Shown: positions 27,589-37,411, counted from the stretch's first letter. The stretch is 64,000 bases of DNA from Rubrivivax sp. SCN 71-131 (GCA_001724995.1 MEFD01000016.1:124001-188000), one strand, 5' to 3'. Made by a program: numbers and translations. Notes: generated from the sequence alone by a model not told the origin.

Positions 27589-28107
27589 TCAATGCTCTTC
27601 TCCCGGGTTGCCGGGCGCCTGGATCGCCGCGCGCAGCGCGCCCAGGTGCTCGTGCGTCTGGCGGATGGCGCGCGCGTCCATCGGCGCGAACAGCTCGAGG
27701 ATCCACTGCTCGTGCGCGTGCGCCATCGCCTCGAAGCTGCGTTGGCCCTCGGGCGTGAGGCGGACGATCCACGAGCGGCGGTCGGTCGGGCTGCTCTCGC
27801 GCGTGACCAGGCCGTCGCGCGCGAGTTCGTCGGTGAGCGCGGTGACGTTGCCGCCGGTGACCATCAGGCAGCGCGAGAGGTCGCGCATGCGCAGCCCCGC
27901 CGGGTGGCGGTGCAGCTGTGCGAGGTAGTCGAAGCGCGCGAGCGAGACGGAAAAGCGCTCGCGCAGGCGGCGGCGGATCTCGGTCTCGATCTCGGTGACG
28001 CTGGCCAGCATGCGCAGCCACAGCTTGAGCGCGGCGTGGTCGCCGGCGCGCGCGCGCGCCTCGTGGCCCAGGCGCGCCGCATCGCGCAGCTCGACGGTGG
28101 CACTCAC
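27589..28107 (-). CDS. MarR-family regulator of the second 2-aminobenzoyl-CoA cluster
   Basis: 172-aa MarR protein. The winged helix is FDYLAQLHRHPAGLRMRDLSRCLMVTGGNVTALTDELARDGLVTRESSPTDRRSWIVRLTPEGQRSF. It is a paralogue of the MarR at 14765-15409 but without the C-terminal extension. The GTG start at 28107 overlaps the SDR stop (GTGA), the same coupling as in the first cluster. It is the likely local regulator acting at the dyads upstream of abmA. Confidence 0.88.
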   Translation of the reverse strand: MSATVELRDAARLGHEARARAGDHAALKLWLRMLASVTEIETEIRRRLRERFSVSLARFDYLAQLHRHPAGLRMRDLSRCLMVTGGNVTALTDELARDGLVTRESSPTDRRSWIVRLTPEGQRSFEAMAHAHEQWILELFAPMDARAIRQTHEHLGALRAAIQAPGNPGEEH

Positions 28108-28877
28108 ATCACCTCCCCGCCGCTGACCGAGATCGCCTGGCCGGTGATCGAGGCCGCGCCGTCGCCGCACAGCCAGCGCACCGCGTCGGCCACGTCCTCG
28201 GGCTGCACGAAGCGGCCCTGGGGGTTGAAGCGCGAGAACTCGGCGCGCGCCGCCTCGACGCTGCGGCCGGTCTTGGCGACGACCTTGTCGATGCTCTCGC
28301 GCAGGATCTCGGTCTCGGTGTAGCCCGGGCAGACGGCGTTGACGGTGATGCCCTCGGCAGCCAGCTCGAGCGCGAGCGCGCGCGTCAGCCCGAGCACGCC
28401 GTGCTTGGCCGCCACGTAGGCGCTGACGTAGGCGTAGCCGCGCTGGGCCGCGGTGCTGGCGATGTTGACGATGCGCCCGTGGCGCGCGGCGCGCATGTCG
28501 GCCAGCACCGCCTGCGTGCAGGTGAAACAGCCGGTGAGGTTGACGGCGAGCATGCGCTGCCAGAGGTCGGCGCTGGTCCTGCCGAAGGGGGCGCTCTCGG
28601 CCTGGCCGGCGTTGTTGACGAGGACGAGGATGGGGCCGCGCGCGTCGCGGGCGGCGGCGATCGCGGCCTGCAGCTGCGCTGCGTCGGCGATGTCGGCGCA
28701 GGCGAAGCCGTGCGCGGGGCCGAGCTCCTCGGCCAGCGCCTGCAGCGGCGCGGCGGTGCGGCCCAGCAGCGTGAGGGTCGCGCCCTCCTGCGCCAGCATG
28801 CGCGCGATGGCCGCGCCGATGCCGCGCGAGGCACCGGTGACGAGGGCGTGACGACCGAGCAGCGGTGACGAGGCCAT
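28104..28877 (-). CDS. SDR-family 3-hydroxyacyl-CoA dehydrogenase-type oxidoreductase, second copy
   Basis: 257-aa short-chain dehydrogenase: cofactor motif [16 protein letters not shown], catalytic Ser in NIASTAA and Tyr/Lys in YVAAKHG. It shares long runs with the SDR at 15406-16185 ([41 protein letters not shown]), so the two arose by duplication. It follows abmA by 13 nt. It is expected to act on a hydroxyacyl-CoA formed after ring reduction. Confidence 0.9.
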   Translation of the reverse strand: MASSPLLGRHALVTGASRGIGAAIARMLAQEGATLTLLGRTAAPLQALAEELGPAHGFACADIADAAQLQAAIAAARDARGPILVLVNNAGQAESAPFGRTSADLWQRMLAVNLTGCFTCTQAVLADMRAARHGRIVNIASTAAQRGYAYVSAYVAAKHGVLGLTRALALELAAEGITVNAVCPGYTETEILRESIDKVVAKTGRSVEAARAEFSRFNPQGRFVQPEDVADAVRWLCGDGAASITGQAISVSGGEVM

Positions 28878-28890
28878 GACCCGTCCCGGC

Positions 28891-31245
28891 TCACGCCGCC
28901 AGCCGCGCGGCGGCGATGGCCTGCGCCTGCGTGGCCTTCTCGCGCTGGAAGAGGGCTTCCATCTGCCCCTTGCCGGAGAGGTAGGTCTTGGGCCAGGGCA
29001 TGGGGACGTAGCCGATCCTCGCCGCCTCGGTCAGCGTCCAGGCCGGATTCGCCAGGTGCGGGCGGGCGACGGCGCAGAGGTCGGCACGGCCCGCGGAGAC
29101 GATGGCGTTGACGTGGTCGGCCTCGGTGATCGCGCCCACCGCCATGGTCGCGATGCCCGCCTCCTGGCGGATGCGATCGGCGAACGGCGTCTGGTACATG
29201 CGGCCGTAGCTCGGCTTCTGCTCGGGCGAGACCTGCCCCGAGGAGACGTCGATGAGGTCGGCGCCCGCGGCCTTGAAGGCGCGCGCGATCTGCACCGCGT
29301 CGCTTGGCGTGATGCCGCCCTCGACCCAGTCGTGCGCCGAGATGCGCACCGACATCGGGCGCTCGGCAGGCCACGCGGCGCGTACCGCGGCGAAGACCTC
29401 GAGCGGCCAACGCAGGCGGTTCTCGAGGCTGCCGCCGTAGTCGTCCTCGCGCCGGTTGGTGAGCGGCGAGATGAAGGCCGAGAGCAGGTAGCCGTGCGCG
29501 CAGTGCAGCTCGAGCCAGTCGAAGCCGGCCTCGGCCGCGCGCTTGGCGGCGGCGACGAAGTCGGCCTTGACGCGGTCCATGTCGGCGCGGTCCATCGCCT
29601 TGGGCACGGCGCCCTCCGGCAGGTAGGGCAAGGCCGAAGGCGCGAGCAAGGGCCAGTTGCCGGCTGCGAGCGGCTGGTCGGCCCCGGCGCCGATCCAGGG
29701 TGCGTTGGTCGATCCCTTGGGCCCGGCGTGGCCGAGCTGCAGCGCGATCTTCGCGCTGCTGTGCGCGTGCACCCAGTCGACGATGCGTTTCCAGGCCGCG
29801 CCCTGCGCGTCGTTCCACAGCCCCGGGCAGCCCGGGGTGATGCGCGCGTCGGGGCTCGTGCAGGTCATCTCGGCGAAGACGAGTCCGGCGCCGCCGAGCG
29901 CGCGCGCGCCCAGGTGCACGAGGTGGTAGTCGGCCGGCATGCCGTCCTGGCACGAGTACTGCGCCATCGGCGAGACGACGACGCGGTTGGCAAGCGTCAC
30001 GCCGCGCAGCGTGTAGGGGGTGAACATCGGCGGCGGCGCGGGCAGGGCCGCGGGCACGGCAACGCCGGCCTGCTCGGCGAACCAGCGCTCGTAGCCGCCG
30101 AGCCAGGCCTCGTCGCGCAGGCGCAGGTTCTCGTGGCTGATGCGCTGGCTGCGCGTGAGCATGCTGTACATGAACTGCTCGGGTGCGAGCTGGTCGCAGT
30201 AGCGCTCGCCGCAGACCTCGAACCACTCCATCGCGTTCCAGGCGGCGTTCTGCAGCCGCAGCGTCTCCACGCTGCGCAGCGCCTGGTAGGTCTGCAGCAC
30301 CTCGCCGATCTTCTCCGGCGCGTCGGAGAGGCGCTGGAACTGCCGCGTGAGCTCGATCGCGTCCTCGAACGCCAGCTTGGTGCCCGCGCCGATGGCGAAG
30401 TGCGCCGTGTGCACGGCGTCGCCCATCAGCACCACGTGCGCGCCGTGTTCGTTCTTCACCCACCAGTGTTCGCAGACCACGCGCTGGAAGTTCAGCCAGG
30501 CCGAGCCGCGCAGGTGGCGCGCGTTGGTCATCAGCGGCGCGCCCTGCAGGGTGTTCGCGAAGAGCTTCTCGCAGAAGGCGATGGACTGCGCGGCGTCGGC
30601 CTGGTCCAGCCCGTGCGCACGCCACACGGACTCCGGGCACTCGACGATGAAGGTCGTCGTCTGGTCGTCGAACTTGTAGATGTGCGACTGGAACCAGCCG
30701 TGCTCGGTGCGCTGGAAGTCGAAGGTGAAGGCGTCGAAGAGGCGGTTCGTGCCCAGCCAGATGTAGCGGTTGGGCCGCGTCACGATGTCGGGCCTGAAGA
30801 CCTCGGCGTACTTGCTGCGCACGCGCGAGTTGATGCCGTCGCTGGCGATGATGAGGTCGGCGTCGGGGAAGTCGGCGTCGGAGTCGACCTCCTGCTCGAA
30901 GGCGAGCTTCACGTCCAGCGCCTCGCAGCGCGCCTGCAGGATGTTGAGCAGCTTCTTGCGCCCGATGCCGACGAAGCCGTGCCCGCCCGAGCGGATGGTG
31001 CGGCCCTTGAAGCGCAGCTCGATGTCGTCCCAGTGGTTGAAGGCCTCCTGGATCTCGTCCGCGCTCTGGCGATCCCACTGGCGCATGTTGTCCATGGTCG
31101 CGTCGGAGAAGACGACGCCCCAGCCGAAGGTGTCGTAGGCGCGGTTGCGCTCGACCACGGTGATGTCGTGCGCCGGGTTGAGCTTCTTCATCAGCAAGCC
31201 GAAATACAGGCCCGCCGGGCCGCCGCCGATGCAGACGATCTTCAT
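28891..31245 (-). CDS. abmA: 2-aminobenzoyl-CoA monooxygenase/reductase (FMO-OYE fusion)
   Basis: 784-aa natural fusion. Residues 1-~395 form a flavoprotein monooxygenase of the salicylate-hydroxylase/salicylyl-CoA hydroxylase type: [10 protein letters not shown] at 7-16, and GDAVHTAHF at 275-283. Residues ~407-770 form an old-yellow-enzyme barrel ([50 protein letters not shown]). This arrangement is known from the Azoarcus evansii enzyme that hydroxylates and then reduces anthraniloyl-CoA, breaking aromaticity without ring cleavage. A bifunctional salicylyl-CoA-type enzyme is the alternative. The CoA ligase needed to make the substrate is not in the window. Confidence 0.9.
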   Translation of the reverse strand: MKIVCIGGGPAGLYFGLLMKKLNPAHDITVVERNRAYDTFGWGVVFSDATMDNMRQWDRQSADEIQEAFNHWDDIELRFKGRTIRSGGHGFVGIGRKKLLNILQARCEALDVKLAFEQEVDSDADFPDADLIIASDGINSRVRSKYAEVFRPDIVTRPNRYIWLGTNRLFDAFTFDFQRTEHGWFQSHIYKFDDQTTTFIVECPESVWRAHGLDQADAAQSIAFCEKLFANTLQGAPLMTNARHLRGSAWLNFQRVVCEHWWVKNEHGAHVVLMGDAVHTAHFAIGAGTKLAFEDAIELTRQFQRLSDAPEKIGEVLQTYQALRSVETLRLQNAAWNAMEWFEVCGERYCDQLAPEQFMYSMLTRSQRISHENLRLRDEAWLGGYERWFAEQAGVAVPAALPAPPPMFTPYTLRGVTLANRVVVSPMAQYSCQDGMPADYHLVHLGARALGGAGLVFAEMTCTSPDARITPGCPGLWNDAQGAAWKRIVDWVHAHSSAKIALQLGHAGPKGSTNAPWIGAGADQPLAAGNWPLLAPSALPYLPEGAVPKAMDRADMDRVKADFVAAAKRAAEAGFDWLELHCAHGYLLSAFISPLTNRREDDYGGSLENRLRWPLEVFAAVRAAWPAERPMSVRISAHDWVEGGITPSDAVQIARAFKAAGADLIDVSSGQVSPEQKPSYGRMYQTPFADRIRQEAGIATMAVGAITEADHVNAIVSAGRADLCAVARPHLANPAWTLTEAARIGYVPMPWPKTYLSGKGQMEALFQREKATQAQAIAAARLAA

Positions 31246-31257
31246 GCCTTGCCTCCT

Positions 31258-31301
31258 GTGATGCCGCTCAATGCATCACGTTAGAAAGATTCAGATGTGA
31301 A
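31258..31301. promoter_or_regulatory. Two dyads upstream of abmA (operator candidates)
   Basis: GTGATGC (31258-31264) and GCATCAC (31273-31279) form a perfect 7-bp inverted repeat with an 8-nt spacer, just ahead of the abmA ribosome site. A second dyad, TTCA-GATG-TGAA (31290-31301), follows in an unusually AT-rich stretch. MarR binding is inferred; GTGATGC also precedes the first cluster at 16202. Confidence 0.5.
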
Positions 31302-31339
31302 GCAATATAGCGTGCGCCAGCGTCGCCTGCAAGAGGGTG

Positions 31340-32434
31340 TCAACCCGCCTTCATCCGGTACCAGCACGCCCCCGCGTCGTCGACCTCGACGACCAGCTCT
31401 CCCCGGTGGCGCAGGTAGTTCAGGCAGGCCACGCTCTCGCCGGTGGCCAGGCCGAGCAGCCCGACTTCGCCCTCGGGCACCGGGCGGCCGAAGAGCGCGG
31501 CGAAGACGTCGATCGCCCGCCGGGGCTCGGCCAGGCGCCGACGCAGGCGGGTCAGCGCGATCTCCTGCCCGCTGGCCAGCGCGTCCAGCCGCGCGTGCAG
31601 GCCACGGAAGGGCTCGTTGTGCGCCGGCAGCACCAGCACGTCGTCGGCGACCTCGCGGCGCAGCTTCTGCAGCGAGGCGAGCCAGTCCGAGAGCGGGTCG
31701 GCGTCGGGCTCGACGGGGTGCACCGAGACGTTGGACGAAATGCGCGGCAGCACCTGGTCGCCGCTGATGAAGAGGCCGTCCTGCTCGCAGTAGAGGCAGG
31801 CGTGCTCGGGCGAGTGCCCGCTGCCGACGACGACGCGCCAGTCGCGGGCCCCGATGCGCAGCATCTGCCCGTCGTGCAGCCGCCGGTAGCTCTCGGGCAG
31901 CGCGTGGATGTAGAGACCGAAGCGCCCGAAGCGACCGCGGTAGACGTCGATGGCGTGGCGGCTCCAGCCGGCGCGGCGGTAGAAGGCGATGGCGTCGGGC
32001 GGCGGCTCGCGCCCGGTGTCGCCGACCATCACGCGGCAGCTCATGTATTCGAGGCGCGTCATCCACAGCGGCACGTCGAAGCGCCGCGCGATCCAGCCTG
32101 CGGTGCCGACGTGGTCCGGGTGCATGTGGGTGACGATGACGCGCGTGGGCTCGCCCTCGGCCTTCGTCGCCTCGAAGTGCGACTGCCAGTGCGCGATCAC
32201 GTCCTCGCTGCGCGTGCCGGTGTCGACGACGGCGTAGCCGCCTTCCTCCTGCAGCGTCCACAGGTTGATGTGGTCCAGATGAAAGGGCAGCGGCATGCGC
32301 AGCCAGTGCACCCCCGGCGCCACCTCGAGTCGCGCCCCGGGCGCGGGCTTGGCGGGGAAGGGATAGACCAGGCGCGGGCGGGTCGCTGGGGAGGCAGCAA
32401 TGTCAGCCGGGGTGTCGGGTGAAGCGTCGGACAT
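31340..32434 (-). CDS. MBL-fold metallo-hydrolase
   Basis: 364-aa metallo-beta-lactamase-fold protein with the zinc motif VTHMHPDHVG (HxHxDH), a downstream His in GSGHSPEHACLY and ISGDQVLPR carrying the bridging Asp. The C-terminal ~80 residues form the helical extension seen in glyoxalase II/LACTB2-like hydrolases. The ATG at 32434 (MSDASPDTP) is preferred to one 13 codons upstream. It lies upstream of abmA on the same strand (94-nt gap with operator dyads), so it may be independent. A thioester hydrolase role would fit the CoA context. Confidence 0.86.
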   Translation of the reverse strand: MSDASPDTPADIAASPATRPRLVYPFPAKPAPGARLEVAPGVHWLRMPLPFHLDHINLWTLQEEGGYAVVDTGTRSEDVIAHWQSHFEATKAEGEPTRVIVTHMHPDHVGTAGWIARRFDVPLWMTRLEYMSCRVMVGDTGREPPPDAIAFYRRAGWSRHAIDVYRGRFGRFGLYIHALPESYRRLHDGQMLRIGARDWRVVVGSGHSPEHACLYCEQDGLFISGDQVLPRISSNVSVHPVEPDADPLSDWLASLQKLRREVADDVLVLPAHNEPFRGLHARLDALASGQEIALTRLRRRLAEPRRAIDVFAALFGRPVPEGEVGLLGLATGESVACLNYLRHRGELVVEVDDAGACWYRMKAG

Positions 32435-32587
32435 GGAAGTTCGGATGGGCCGAGGCCGCGGGCAAGGTGGCAAGTGTCGCTGGAATGGCGTCGGTCGCCA
32501 GTCGGTCGCCAGTCAAGAAGGTCGCGCCTGGCGGATGCCCGAGGAGCCGCTCCGTGCTAGGCTGTTCCGCCACGCCCTGTCACCACC

Positions 32588-33100
32588 ATGGAGGTCTTCA
32601 TCGCCCCGATTCGTGAGGACCATGCGGCAAGCTACCGCGAGTGCCTGGACGTCGTCGCGCGTGAGAAGCGCTACCTTGGCCTCACGCAAGCGCTGCCGCT
32701 GGCGCAGACCGAGGCCTTCGTCCGCGACAACGTGCGCAGCGACGCGATCCAGTTCGTGGCCCTCGAGGGCGAGCGGGTCGTCGGCTGGGCCGACATCTTC
32801 CCCCACTGGGCGCAGGCGCTGGCGCACTGCGCGGGGCTTGGCATGGGTGTTCACCCGGACTATCGGCGGCGGGGCATCGGCCGCCAGCTCCTGCAGGCCT
32901 GCATCGCCAAGGCCTGGCAGAAGGGCGTGACGCGCATCGAGCTGGAGGCGCGGGCCGACAACGCCCATGCCATCGCGCTCTACCGTCGCCTCGGCTTCGA
33001 GCACGAAGCGGTGAAGCGCCACGGCATGCGCTTCGACGGCACCTACTTCGACACGGTGCTGATGCGGCTGCTGGCGCCGACCTTGCGACAGACCTCGTGA
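32588..33100 (+). CDS. GNAT-family N-acetyltransferase
   Basis: 170-aa acetyltransferase. The acetyl-CoA pyrophosphate loop is in LGMGVHPDYRRRGIGRQLLQACIAKAW (R/Q-x-x-G-x-G/A type), followed by RIELEARADNAHAIALYRRLGFEHEAVKRHGMRFDGTYFDTVLM, typical of RimI-like and PhnO-like GNATs. The acceptor is unknown. It diverges from the MBL gene and is followed by the WYL regulator. Confidence 0.88.
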   Translation: MEVFIAPIREDHAASYRECLDVVAREKRYLGLTQALPLAQTEAFVRDNVRSDAIQFVALEGERVVGWADIFPHWAQALAHCAGLGMGVHPDYRRRGIGRQLLQACIAKAWQKGVTRIELEARADNAHAIALYRRLGFEHEAVKRHGMRFDGTYFDTVLMRLLAPTLRQTS

Positions 33101-33231
33101 GCCGTCACGGGGACCGAGTCTCTACCCCGACTCCGCCGCCCTGCGCAGCCACCGAAGCAGGCGTCAACAGGTCGCATCGGCGCGCGCGGCCACAAGACGC
33201 CCGACAATGGCCGCTGCCACCGCTTGCGCCC

Positions 33232-34236
33232 ATGCCCCGCACCGACCGCGTCTACAAGATCGAGATGCTCATCCGCAGCCGCGGGCACCTGAGCTTTCAG
33301 GCGCTGCTGGACGAGCTCGAGGTCTCGCCGGCCACGCTCAAGCGCGACCTCGAGTTCCTGCGCGACCGCCTGGGCGCGCCGATCGAGTATGACCGTGACC
33401 TCAACGGCTACCGCTTCGGCGCCGAGTACCGCGGCCAGAAGCACGAACTGCCCGGGTTGTGGTTCAGCGAGCGCGAGCTCTACAGCCTGCTGATGGCGCA
33501 CCAGCTGCTCTCCGAGATGGACGCCGACGGCGTCATCAGCCGCCATCTGCAGCCCATGCTCGAGCGCATCCACGGCATGCTCGGCGGTACGCAGCTGGAT
33601 GCACAGACGCTGCTGCGCCGCGTGAAGATCGTCAGCCCCGGCAAGCGGCCGGTGCCCGGGCCCTTTTTCGAGCGCGTGGCCGAGGCCTTGCTGCAGCGGC
33701 AGCGGCTGTCCATGCGCTACCTCACGCGCGGGCGCGGCGAGCGCAGCGAGCGCGAGGTCTCGCCGCAGCGCCTCGTGCACTACCGCAACACCTGGTACCT
33801 GGACGCCTGGTGCCACCGCCGCGAGCGCCTGCTGCGCTTTGCGCTCGACGCGATCGAGGCTGCGCAGGTGCTGCCGGGGAAGTCGCGCGAGATCCCGCTG
33901 CGCCAGGTGCAGGCCGAGATGGATGCGGGCTACGGCATCTTCGCCGGCGGCAAGCCGCGCTGGGCGCGGCTGCGTTTTTCGGCGCAGGCGGCACAATGGG
34001 CCAGCCGCGAGCAGTGGCACCCGCAGCAGCAGGGGCGCTGGCTCGGCGAACCCGGCGACAGTGCGTGGGAGCTGCGCCTGCCCTACGTCGACGCGACCGA
34101 ACTGGTGATGGACGTGCTGCGCCAGGGCCCACAGGTGCAGGTGATGGAGCCGGCCTCGCTGCGCCGCCAGGTGCAGGAGCGGCTGCTCCAGGCCGCGAGC
34201 CTCTACGGCCCCTTGAACGCTCGACCCGACGCCTGA
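33232..34236 (+). CDS. WYL-domain transcriptional regulator
   Basis: 334 aa. An N-terminal HTH (RTDRVYKIEMLIRSRGHLSFQALLDELEVSPATLKRDLEFLRDRLGAPIEYDRDLNGYRF) is followed by a WYL domain with the literal motif NTWYLDAWCHRRERLLRFALDAIEAA and a WCX-type C-terminus. Members often sense nucleic-acid or nucleotide ligands. The ATG at 33232 is chosen because it immediately precedes the HTH; a longer frame reaching into the GNAT gene adds low-complexity sequence. It is adjacent to nadC (9-nt gap). Confidence 0.88.
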   Translation: MPRTDRVYKIEMLIRSRGHLSFQALLDELEVSPATLKRDLEFLRDRLGAPIEYDRDLNGYRFGAEYRGQKHELPGLWFSERELYSLLMAHQLLSEMDADGVISRHLQPMLERIHGMLGGTQLDAQTLLRRVKIVSPGKRPVPGPFFERVAEALLQRQRLSMRYLTRGRGERSEREVSPQRLVHYRNTWYLDAWCHRRERLLRFALDAIEAAQVLPGKSREIPLRQVQAEMDAGYGIFAGGKPRWARLRFSAQAAQWASREQWHPQQQGRWLGEPGDSAWELRLPYVDATELVMDVLRQGPQVQVMEPASLRRQVQERLLQAASLYGPLNARPDA

Positions 34237-34245
34237 TTGATCCCG

Positions 34246-35112
34246 ATGTTCGAACACGACGAAACCCTGGACGACGCCTTGCGGCGCAATGTGCGCGACG
34301 CGCTGATGGAGGACATCGGCCGCGGCGACTGGACGGCACGCCTCGTGCCCGCGGGCCGGCCGGTGGTGGCCCGCGTGCGCGCCAAGGAAGCGGCGGTGAT
34401 CTGCGGCCGGCCCTGGTTCGACGCCTGCGTGCAGGCGCTGGACGCGCAGGCGTCGATCACCTGGTCGCTGGCCGAAGGGCAGCGCGTGGAGGCCGGCACC
34501 GAGCTGGTGCGCATCGAGGGCGACGCGCGTGCCCTGCTCTCGGCCGAGCGGCCGGCGCTCAACTTCCTGCAGCTGCTGTCGGCGGTGGCGTCGACGACGC
34601 GGCTCTACGTCGAGGCCATCGCGGGCCTGTCGCCCAACCCGCGCGGCTGCGTGGTGCTCGACACGCGCAAGACGCTGCCGGGTCTGCGCCAGGCGCAGAA
34701 GTACGCCGTGCGCGTGGGCGGCGGCGCCAACCAGCGCATGGCGCTGTGGGACGGCATCCTCATCAAGGAGAACCACATCGCCGCGGCCGGCGGCGTGGCT
34801 GCGGCGCTGCGCGCGGCGCAGGCGCTGGGCGCCGGGGTGCCGATCCAGATCGAGGTCGAGAACCTGGACGAACTGCGCCAGGCGCTGGACGCCGGCGCCA
34901 CCAGCGTGCTGCTGGACGACTTCTCGCTGCCGGACATGCGCACGGCCTGCACGATCGCCGACGGCCGCGCCCTGCTCGAAGTCTCCGGCGGCGTCGACCT
35001 GGAGCGCATCCGCGACATCGCGCGCACCGGCGTGGACCGCATCAGCAGCGGCAAGCTGACCAAGGACGTGCGCGCGATCGACCTTTCGATGCGCATCGAC
35101 GCGCCGGGTTGA
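34246..35112 (+). CDS. nadC: Nicotinate-nucleotide pyrophosphorylase (quinolinate phosphoribosyltransferase)
   Basis: 288 aa, normal for NadC. Signature stretches: EDIGRGDWTARLVPAG, RPALNFLQLLSAVASTTRLYVEAI, VVLDTRKTLPGLRQAQKYAVRVGGGANQRMALWDGILIKENHI, IEVENLDELRQALDAGATSVLLDDF and LEVSGGVDLERIRDIARTGVDRISSGKLTKDVRAIDLSMRI. It makes nicotinate mononucleotide from quinolinate and PRPP in NAD synthesis. nadA/nadB are not here. A TTG at 34237 is a possible earlier start. Confidence 0.96.
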   Translation: MFEHDETLDDALRRNVRDALMEDIGRGDWTARLVPAGRPVVARVRAKEAAVICGRPWFDACVQALDAQASITWSLAEGQRVEAGTELVRIEGDARALLSAERPALNFLQLLSAVASTTRLYVEAIAGLSPNPRGCVVLDTRKTLPGLRQAQKYAVRVGGGANQRMALWDGILIKENHIAAAGGVAAALRAAQALGAGVPIQIEVENLDELRQALDAGATSVLLDDFSLPDMRTACTIADGRALLEVSGGVDLERIRDIARTGVDRISSGKLTKDVRAIDLSMRIDAPG

Positions 35113-35124
35113 GCAGGGCTTGCG

Positions 35125-35634
35125 ATGAAACCGCCCCGCGCCGGCGTGCCGTCCTTGTTGGCGGCCATGCTGCTGGCCGGCTGCGCGGCCCTGCAGGGCC
35201 CGCGGCTGGCGCACGGGCAGACCGAGGCCGACGTCCTGGCGCTGCTGGGACCGCCGAGCGAGCGCTACCCGATGCCCGGCGGCGTGCAGCGGCTGCAGTG
35301 GGTGAGCGGCCCCTTCGGCCGCCAGACCTGGATGGTCGACATCGGCCCGGACGGACGCAGCCTCTGGTTCGCGCAGGTGCTCACGCGGCGCTACCTGTTC
35401 GACTTCGCCCAGCGCGCCCAGGGCATGGATGTCCCGCAGCTGCTGCGCGAACTGGGGCGCCCGGCCGAGCGGCGCGCCAACGGCTGGGGCGGGGGCCAGA
35501 CCTGGTCCTGGCGGTTCGTGACCAACGACTGCCTGTGGTGGCAGGTGAGCCTCGACGCGCACGGCAGGGTCAGCGGTGCCGGCGAGGGGCCTGATCCGCT
35601 GTGCGAGGCAAGAGATCGACACGGCCTCTTCTGA
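35125..35634 (+). CDS. Putative outer-membrane lipoprotein (SmpA/OmlA-like)
   Basis: 169 aa with a lipobox LLAGC (Cys20) after a short signal peptide. The segment GQTEADVLALLGPPSERYPMPGGVQRLQWVSGPFGRQTWMVDIGPDGRSLWFAQVLT resembles the SmpA/OmlA (BamE-type) two-helix/sheet repeat, and a second similar unit follows (MDVPQLLRELGRPAERR). It lies 12 nt downstream of nadC, which seems a positional rather than a functional link. Exact role unknown. Confidence 0.8.
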   Translation: MKPPRAGVPSLLAAMLLAGCAALQGPRLAHGQTEADVLALLGPPSERYPMPGGVQRLQWVSGPFGRQTWMVDIGPDGRSLWFAQVLTRRYLFDFAQRAQGMDVPQLLRELGRPAERRANGWGGGQTWSWRFVTNDCLWWQVSLDAHGRVSGAGEGPDPLCEARDRHGLF

Positions 35635-35664
35635 ACGCTGGCCCTGCCGACCTGTACCCCGGCT

Positions 35665-36600
35665 TCAGCGCAGCGGCCGCGTCAGGTACACCCCTTCGCG
35701 CCCGACGATGGGCAGGCGCGCGGGCATCAGCACCGTGCATTCGTCGCAGGGCGCGCGGATCTCGTCGTGGCCGTCGGTGGCGATCAGCTCGCCCTGGGCG
35801 AAGCTCTCGAAGCCGACCAGCGGCCGCGTGAAGCGGAACCCGGGCGTCCTGACGACCCAGGTCTGCAGCAACTCGTAACGCCGCTGCGGCGCGTCCGCTC
35901 GCGGGCGCGGCGCGACGAGGCCGAAGTGGGCAAGGAAATCGAGCGTCGCGCCGATCGCGAAGTCGGCCGTGCTGCGCTTGAAGTGCTGTCCGCACTCGAC
36001 GACCAGGCCAACGCCGTGAAAGCTCGCGCTGCCGTGCGCGCCGTGCTGGGTCAGCGGCGTGCCGGTGCCCATGCCCTGCGGCATCACCAGGTGCACCGAG
36101 GGGCGGCCGAGCGCCATCGCCGCGGCGACATTGCGCTGGAATTGCGGATAGACCCAGAAGGGGCTCACGTCGCGGCTGGTCGAGTGGATGTCGAGGATGT
36201 GGTCGGCGGCGGCCACCGCCGGGCGCATCTGCCGCGCGCGCACGAGTTCGGGGCTCGCCTCGTCGCCGTCCAGGTGCGCGGCCGACCAGATGCGGTTCAT
36301 GTTGTGCACGAGCTGGCGGCTCTCGAACGGCTGCGCGGGGTCGAAGCTGGCGTAGGCGGCGACGTTGGCGAAGCTCACCGTCAGCGTGCCGATCAGCGGC
36401 CGCACGCCCGCATCGAGAAGATGGGTTGCGGCGACCATGCCGCAGAACTCGTTGCCGTGCGTGAGCGCGTTGATCATCACGTGCGGCCCGGGCCGGCCGG
36501 AGTCGAAGCGGTGCACGTAGTCGATGCCGGTGTTGCCGGCGCGGTAGGGCGAGAGATCGCGCGGCTGGATTTCGATCGGCGGCAGCGGTTCGGTCATCAT
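35665..36600 (-). CDS. Succinylglutamate desuccinylase/aspartoacylase family zinc hydrolase
   Basis: 311-aa M14-like amidohydrolase. The zinc ligands are likely in ALTHGNEFCG (H-x-x-E) and DHILDIHSTS; VECGQHF carries the catalytic Glu. It resembles AstE/AspA-family deacylases, which remove acyl groups from N-acyl amino acids, but it is not part of an ast operon. It diverges from ribE (79 nt between starts). Confidence 0.85.
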   Translation of the reverse strand: MMTEPLPPIEIQPRDLSPYRAGNTGIDYVHRFDSGRPGPHVMINALTHGNEFCGMVAATHLLDAGVRPLIGTLTVSFANVAAYASFDPAQPFESRQLVHNMNRIWSAAHLDGDEASPELVRARQMRPAVAAADHILDIHSTSRDVSPFWVYPQFQRNVAAAMALGRPSVHLVMPQGMGTGTPLTQHGAHGSASFHGVGLVVECGQHFKRSTADFAIGATLDFLAHFGLVAPRPRADAPQRRYELLQTWVVRTPGFRFTRPLVGFESFAQGELIATDGHDEIRAPCDECTVLMPARLPIVGREGVYLTRPLR

Positions 36601-36679
36601 GGGCGAGGACTGTAGGCGATCGCGCCGGCTGCTAAGCTGGCCCCGGCCTCACCCCATTCCTACCGCGAGCGAGAAGAAC

Positions 36680-37396
36680 ATGTTCACCGGCATCGTCCAA
36701 GGCATTGCCTCCGTCATGCGCATCGACGAGCGCCCGGGGCTGCGCAGTTTTCACCTGCGCTTCCCCGAAGGTTTCGACGAGGGCCTCGCGATCGGCGCCA
36801 GCGTCGCCGTCGACGGCACCTGCCTCACCGTCACCGCGCGCCCGGCGCCCGGCGAGGCCACGTTCGACGTCATGCAGCAAAGCCTGGCGTTGACCACGCT
36901 GGTCGCGCTGCGCCAGGGCAGCCGCATCAACGTCGAGCGCGCCGCGCGCGACGGCGCCGAGATCGGCGGACACCCGCTCTCCGGCCACGTCGACTTCATG
37001 GCCGCGGTGGCCGAGATCCGCCGCCCCGAGAACAACCACGTGCTCCGCATCGCCGTGCCCTCGCCGTGGATGCGCTACGTCTTCGCCAAGGGCTACATCG
37101 CCGTCAACGGCGCCAGCCTGACGGTGGCCGAAGCCGCGCGCGAGCGCGACGGCAGCGGCTGGTTCGAGGTCTGGCTGATCCCCGAGACGCTGCGCCAGAC
37201 GACCTTCGGCGAGAAGGGCGTGGGCGACGCGCTCAACGTCGAGGTCGAGCGCAGCACCCAGGTCTTCGTCGACACCGTGCGCGAAGCCATCGACGAGCGC
37301 CTGGGGCCGCTGTTGCCGCTGCTGGAGGAGATGCTGGCGCGGCAGGGCAGGACGCTGGACGACATGGCGCGGCCGGCGGCCTTGCCGCCGCAGTGA
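36680..37396 (+). CDS. ribE: Riboflavin synthase alpha chain
   Basis: 238 aa, slightly longer than the E. coli RibC enzyme because of a C-terminal tail. It has the family start MFTGIVQG, the two lumazine-binding repeats (DGTCLTVTA...GGHPLSGHVD and NGASLTVAEA...IPETLRQTTFG) and LNVEVERSTQVFVDTV. It dismutates 6,7-dimethyl-8-ribityllumazine to riboflavin. No FMN riboswitch is seen in the short leader, and other rib genes are absent. Confidence 0.95.
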   Translation: MFTGIVQGIASVMRIDERPGLRSFHLRFPEGFDEGLAIGASVAVDGTCLTVTARPAPGEATFDVMQQSLALTTLVALRQGSRINVERAARDGAEIGGHPLSGHVDFMAAVAEIRRPENNHVLRIAVPSPWMRYVFAKGYIAVNGASLTVAEAARERDGSGWFEVWLIPETLRQTTFGEKGVGDALNVEVERSTQVFVDTVREAIDERLGPLLPLLEEMLARQGRTLDDMARPAALPPQ

Positions 37397-37411
37397 AGGC
37401 GCGGGGGGCGT

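Noticed and set aside
36601..36679. FMN riboswitch ahead of ribE
   Set aside because: The leader is only 79 nt and shared with a divergent gene; no RFN-element helices could be built.
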